A DNA stretch of 64,000 nt, taken from positions 25,768,951-25,832,950 of the forward strand of contig NW_025336481.1 in NCBI RefSeq assembly GCF_004798865.1, given 5' to 3'. The notes beneath the pieces were generated by a model that worked only from the letters and a program-made list of their open reading frames with translations, ran no database searches and was not told the origin of the DNA. Positions 60,701 through 64,000 of the stretch are shown here, in pieces; the stretch's first letter is position 1, and each line of letters opens with the position of its first letter. Source of the stretch: Varanus komodoensis (Eukaryota; Chordata; Lepidosauria; Squamata; Varanidae). The translations under genes and the position numbers were made by a program.

Positions 60701-62026
60701 CTAAGCACAGAAAACAAATATAAGTGCGCACACACACACACATGGACCACATGCACACACACTCTCTCTTTTAAATGATGAGCCTTTTCCAAAGCTTCAA
60801 AATCTGTGTTAGTCTACTACAGAAGCAATGAGGCCAAGTTTTAGATCACAAAAATGTGTAAGCTTTTAAGATCTAGCTGCCAAAATGTCTGAAAAAGTAG
60901 GCTTGGATAGAAAACAGGAGAATGGATAATGAAATACCTCCTGACTTGATGCAGATCACAGTATTGGCATGCTCTCAAGATGAAGTGGGGGAGGAAGGTT
61001 CTGTGCACATTCAGATTAGGCTGTGTAGGTTATATGAACAAAGAGCCAATATTGTTGCCTCTCCTGTTCCTAGTAGCCCTAAAGGAACAAGTGTGCAACC
61101 CAAACTTGTATCCATCACAGACCCTGCAAACTAATTTGAACATCTGCAACCTCTTTCTCTCCCACTTCTTCTTCAGACCCCAAACATGAAGATGCTGGAA
61201 TTTCACTATTGTGAGCTGTTTCTTTTCTCCCCACTGCTACCACTGGTTGAAGCATCCTTCTGCTGAAGAGAACTGGAGATTTCAAAAGCATGTACATCTT
61301 TTCTGATTGACTAGTTGTCCTAAAAAAGACATTTCACTGCCTTTGCTGCCACTTCTACTCTTCTGGAGCTTAAATGTTGACCCCAGCCTCTTTGATTTGC
61401 TGTGTGGGGAATATATGAGAGTTCCATGCATGGAATTGAATGTAATGAACATAAGCAATTTAGAAATAAATCAGCAGAATTTGATATACAAAAATGAACT
61501 CATGGCAGATTACACAAACTCACTCATGTGTCTCCCCAGATGCTTGTGCTGCAAAATGCTTTAAGTCAGCATATAACTTTGTAATAATATAACTTTGTAT
61601 ATATATAATATAACTTTGTATAACTTTGTAGAAATGCTTTAATAAATAAATAAATAAAATAAATAATCTGCTAAAATCAAAAGGTGGCACATCACAGGGA
61701 GACTGCATTACACACCCCTGATGTGTGTCTGGAAATGCTGACTCATCATCTACTTCCTTTCTAAACGTCCGTCCTCTAGTTGTGATTTGCATTATTCTCA
61801 TTCCTACAGTTGACTTTACTTGTTAAAATGTAGATATCTCCAACACAAACAACTTTAAGAGTTCTGATTGCAATTTAATTTGCATGGCCTTATTTTTCTA
61901 TATGTACTTTTGATATACAATTCAAATGGTCTTACTTGGAAAGGCCACCAAAAGAATGTGGTGAACATGACTTGCTCTCAAGAATGCAGCATGGTAAGAT
62001 GGAAAGTTTTAATCATACTATTGTAC
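60701..62026 (-). other. TMTC3 intron
   Basis: The intron lies between the membrane-segment exon and the TPR 1 exon. It contains a CA/CT microsatellite at 60727-60770, a common-repeat fragment near 60795-60900, short AT-rich tandem units at 61573-61630 and an AAAT run at 61641-61666. No coding sequence was recognised. Confidence 0.85.
60795..60900 (-). repeat. Common reptilian repeat, copy in TMTC3 intron
   Basis: On the minus strand TTAAAAGCTTACACATTTTT, then TTCTGTAGTAGACTAACACA match the family seen at 36380 in the same order. Confidence 0.4.
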
Positions 62027-62147
62027 CTTTAAAGCAGACATGAACAATGTATACTCTGATTCCCAATCCCAGTTTCTGTGCAATGTTTTTAAGGCATGTA
62101 ATAAAAGCACTGCCGACAGACAAATCCAGGACAGCTTTCTCAGTACA
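62027..62147 (-). CDS. TMTC3: TMTC3 coding exon: last membrane segment and linker to the TPRs
   Basis: This 121-bp exon encodes 40 full residues, from [20 protein letters not shown] through [18 protein letters not shown]. The first base completes a split codon with the upstream exon. A hydrophobic stretch ([10 protein letters not shown]) matches a membrane segment of the family, and the aromatic-acidic [13 protein letters not shown] motif is a hallmark of TMTC proteins just before the first TPR. The acceptor reads TTTTTTGCAACAG before T, with a long pyrimidine tract, and the donor is AAG/GTACAA. The exon ends in phase 0, matching the next one. Confidence 0.93.
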
Positions 62148-64000
62148 CTGTTGCAAAAAAGAAAAAAGAAAATCTACTTAATGCAATCCCAGACTTTGGA
62201 CTCCATTCCAGGCTAATAATATTTCCTCCCCTGACTCCTCACCAACACTTACCAGTTTAAATTCATATGGACCCAGTTTGTTTTCTCAGCCATCCCTAAT
62301 CTGATTTATGTATTTATTCTCTTTTCAGTTAGAACCCCACAGTCTTCCATCTCGAAAGTTCAACAGTCATATAGTCTTAACTGACTGCGAAGGATGCACA
62401 ACAGGCACCAGTGCGTATTCATATTGATTTGTTTCATTTTAGAAATCGGAAATAAATGGCAGTAGGCTCTGCTGCTTCTTCATACATTTGTGACAATATA
62501 AACAAATATTACATAGTTGTATTCTGAGGACATTCTATACTGAAATGTCTTTTTTGAAAATCTGTATATGTGTTTGTATATGTTTATATTTTAAGAAAGT
62601 AAAATATACAATTATGTTTTATTTTTATATTTTACTTTCTACACATTTGTTAAAATACAATTGAAAAGTTGTATAGATATTTATAAACTGGAAGCATTAT
62701 TGGGGTCAATGTGCTTGTTTCTTCAGGAACTTTATTATGTGCATCACACTGTCTTTGTATCAGCTCCTATTTTCTTGCCAGTACTGAATGGTCTGTTCTT
62801 TATGCCATTGGTATTCTATGTTTTTAATTTCATAAATTGCCATGAAGGGTCCTTCTTCCTGGTAAGGCATATAAAAATATATAAAAGCATGAATAAATAT
62901 AAGTTAGATGATCAGTAATAGAAATGCCACTTAAAATGAAGTACAGAGACGGCTAGCTGGATTTCCCCAAAGTCCTACCCAAGGGATAATGATCTCTAAA
63001 TGTGATGTGTCGAAGTCTGGTTCTTCTGACATGACCCTGCATATGAGTGAAAATACTATCTGATCTCTCAGACATTGTGTTACTATTTCATGGAAAAGGG
63101 GAAAGTGACAGCACAGAGAATTGTGGTCAGCTTTCCCAGATTTCAGTTTTCTTTTAGTGTCAAAGGGCAGGAAGCCTTAGCCATGTATAGGCAGAAATGG
63201 GTAATACACTGTCCTGTTACACAATCCAGTGTATGTGGATGTTAAGAGCAAAGTCAGTGTGTTCCTCGCAAAGGGAAGATCAAACCAATGCGTTCCACCA
63301 GAAGGGAGCAGTGTGGCATCTACTACCGTGCTCATGTGCGAAGGCAACTGCTAGCAAAGAGACATCAATGAACAAGACTAGAATCAGGGTGGGTAAACAG
63401 TGATGAAAACCACACTGAATTACTCCTGCACAGGTTCAAGAGTTGTCACATGCACTGAATCTCTGCAAAGGCAAGGAAATCTGTCCCAGAAAGAAAAATG
63501 AAATACCATGCTGATGTCTGTGTTTATGCACATCAACCTTTCCCAACCACATATCTTGATGACTAGGGGGATGGTTGGAGTCATGCACCAACACACCTGG
63601 AATCCACACTGTCGAGAAAATTTGATGTACACGTTGATGTTGCTGATGCATGTAAGATATATACTGTCCTTGTGATCAGAGAAAAGAAATAAACAACCCA
63701 AAATAATGACTTGTTCTATGTCTTATTAAATCCATTAAGGCTGACAGAAATTGTTTTTACATTCCTACATATTACTTTATCTTGATAATGCCTGATATCA
63801 CAATGGCAACCTTCAATAAAACACTATTAAGCTATCCAATACATGACAACTCATTGGCTTAAAAAGTGTTTTGTTGATAGGAATCAGCAGTTGAAGGCAT
63901 CTTTTTCAGAATGTCTTAAGTCATGTTGGAACCATTTCACCTTAGATGAACCTAATTTGCATGTTCTTTGTTCTCATTTTTCATTCCACACCAAAAAAAC
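62148..64000 (-). other. TMTC3 intron (incomplete)
   Basis: Intronic DNA upstream of the 62027-62147 exon, running off the right edge. It contains a perfect 15-bp inverted repeat at 62594-62640 and otherwise nothing I recognise. No further TMTC3 exon was found. Confidence 0.75.

Noticed and set aside
62148-64000. A further upstream TMTC3 exon
   Set aside because: No minus-strand stretch resembling the conserved VLYVPSMGF region was found, so the window ends within the intron.

Overview
The window is nuclear DNA from a squamate reptile (lizard or snake). The evidence is one recognisable host gene with vertebrate GT-AG introns, set in about 57 kb of intergenic DNA carrying a squamate-type repeat load: BovB/RTE LINEs, a near-full-length CR1 LINE, many fragments of an L2-clade LINE, tRNA-derived, MIR-like and 5S-rRNA-headed SINEs, and small hairpin-type DNA elements. 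BovB together with CR1, L2 and 5S/tRNA SINEs is typical of squamates. The species cannot be named from the sequence.

The only host gene I can support is TMTC3, on the minus strand at the right end. Six consecutive coding exons (62027-62147, 60589-60700, 59651-59754, 59203-59372, 58338-58564, 57140-57960) join in phase with GT-AG junctions throughout. They encode the last 517 residues: the end of the membrane-embedded part, ten TPRs and a lysine-rich tail ending at the stop. The 5' half of the gene lies beyond the right edge. In other amniotes the DNA downstream of TMTC3 is a long gene-poor interval reaching to KITLG, so the left 57 kb is most likely part of the TMTC3-KITLG gap (inference from known synteny; no KITLG exon is in the window).

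Layout from left to right. 1-8845: intergenic, with a BovB 3' end, a tRNA-SINE and a MIR-like SINE. 8846-11876: CR1 with a degraded endonuclease-RT frame and the 8-bp tail repeat. 11877-23390: few recognisable repeats. 23395-38760: rich in L2 fragments, including one with a 980-bp BovB nested inside it and flanked by a 9-bp duplication, plus a SINE holding a half hairpin element and another RTE 3' end. 38760-43065: mostly unrecognised, with one half of an unclassified repeat pair. 43066-43273: a perfect 93-bp inverted repeat with a 22-bp loop, the most unusual structure here. 43778-43920: a 5S-rRNA-headed SINE-like unit with a CR1-like tail. 45200-53285: more hairpin-element, L2, CR1 and unclassified repeats. 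53286-57139: a SINE, intergenic DNA and the probable TMTC3 3' UTR. 57140-64000: TMTC3.

I saw no CRISPR array, operon, gene cluster, retroviral element or new protein family. Short open frames outside TMTC3 and the LINEs look like chance. Family assignments were made by eye against remembered consensus sequences, so repeat boundaries are approximate unless stated.
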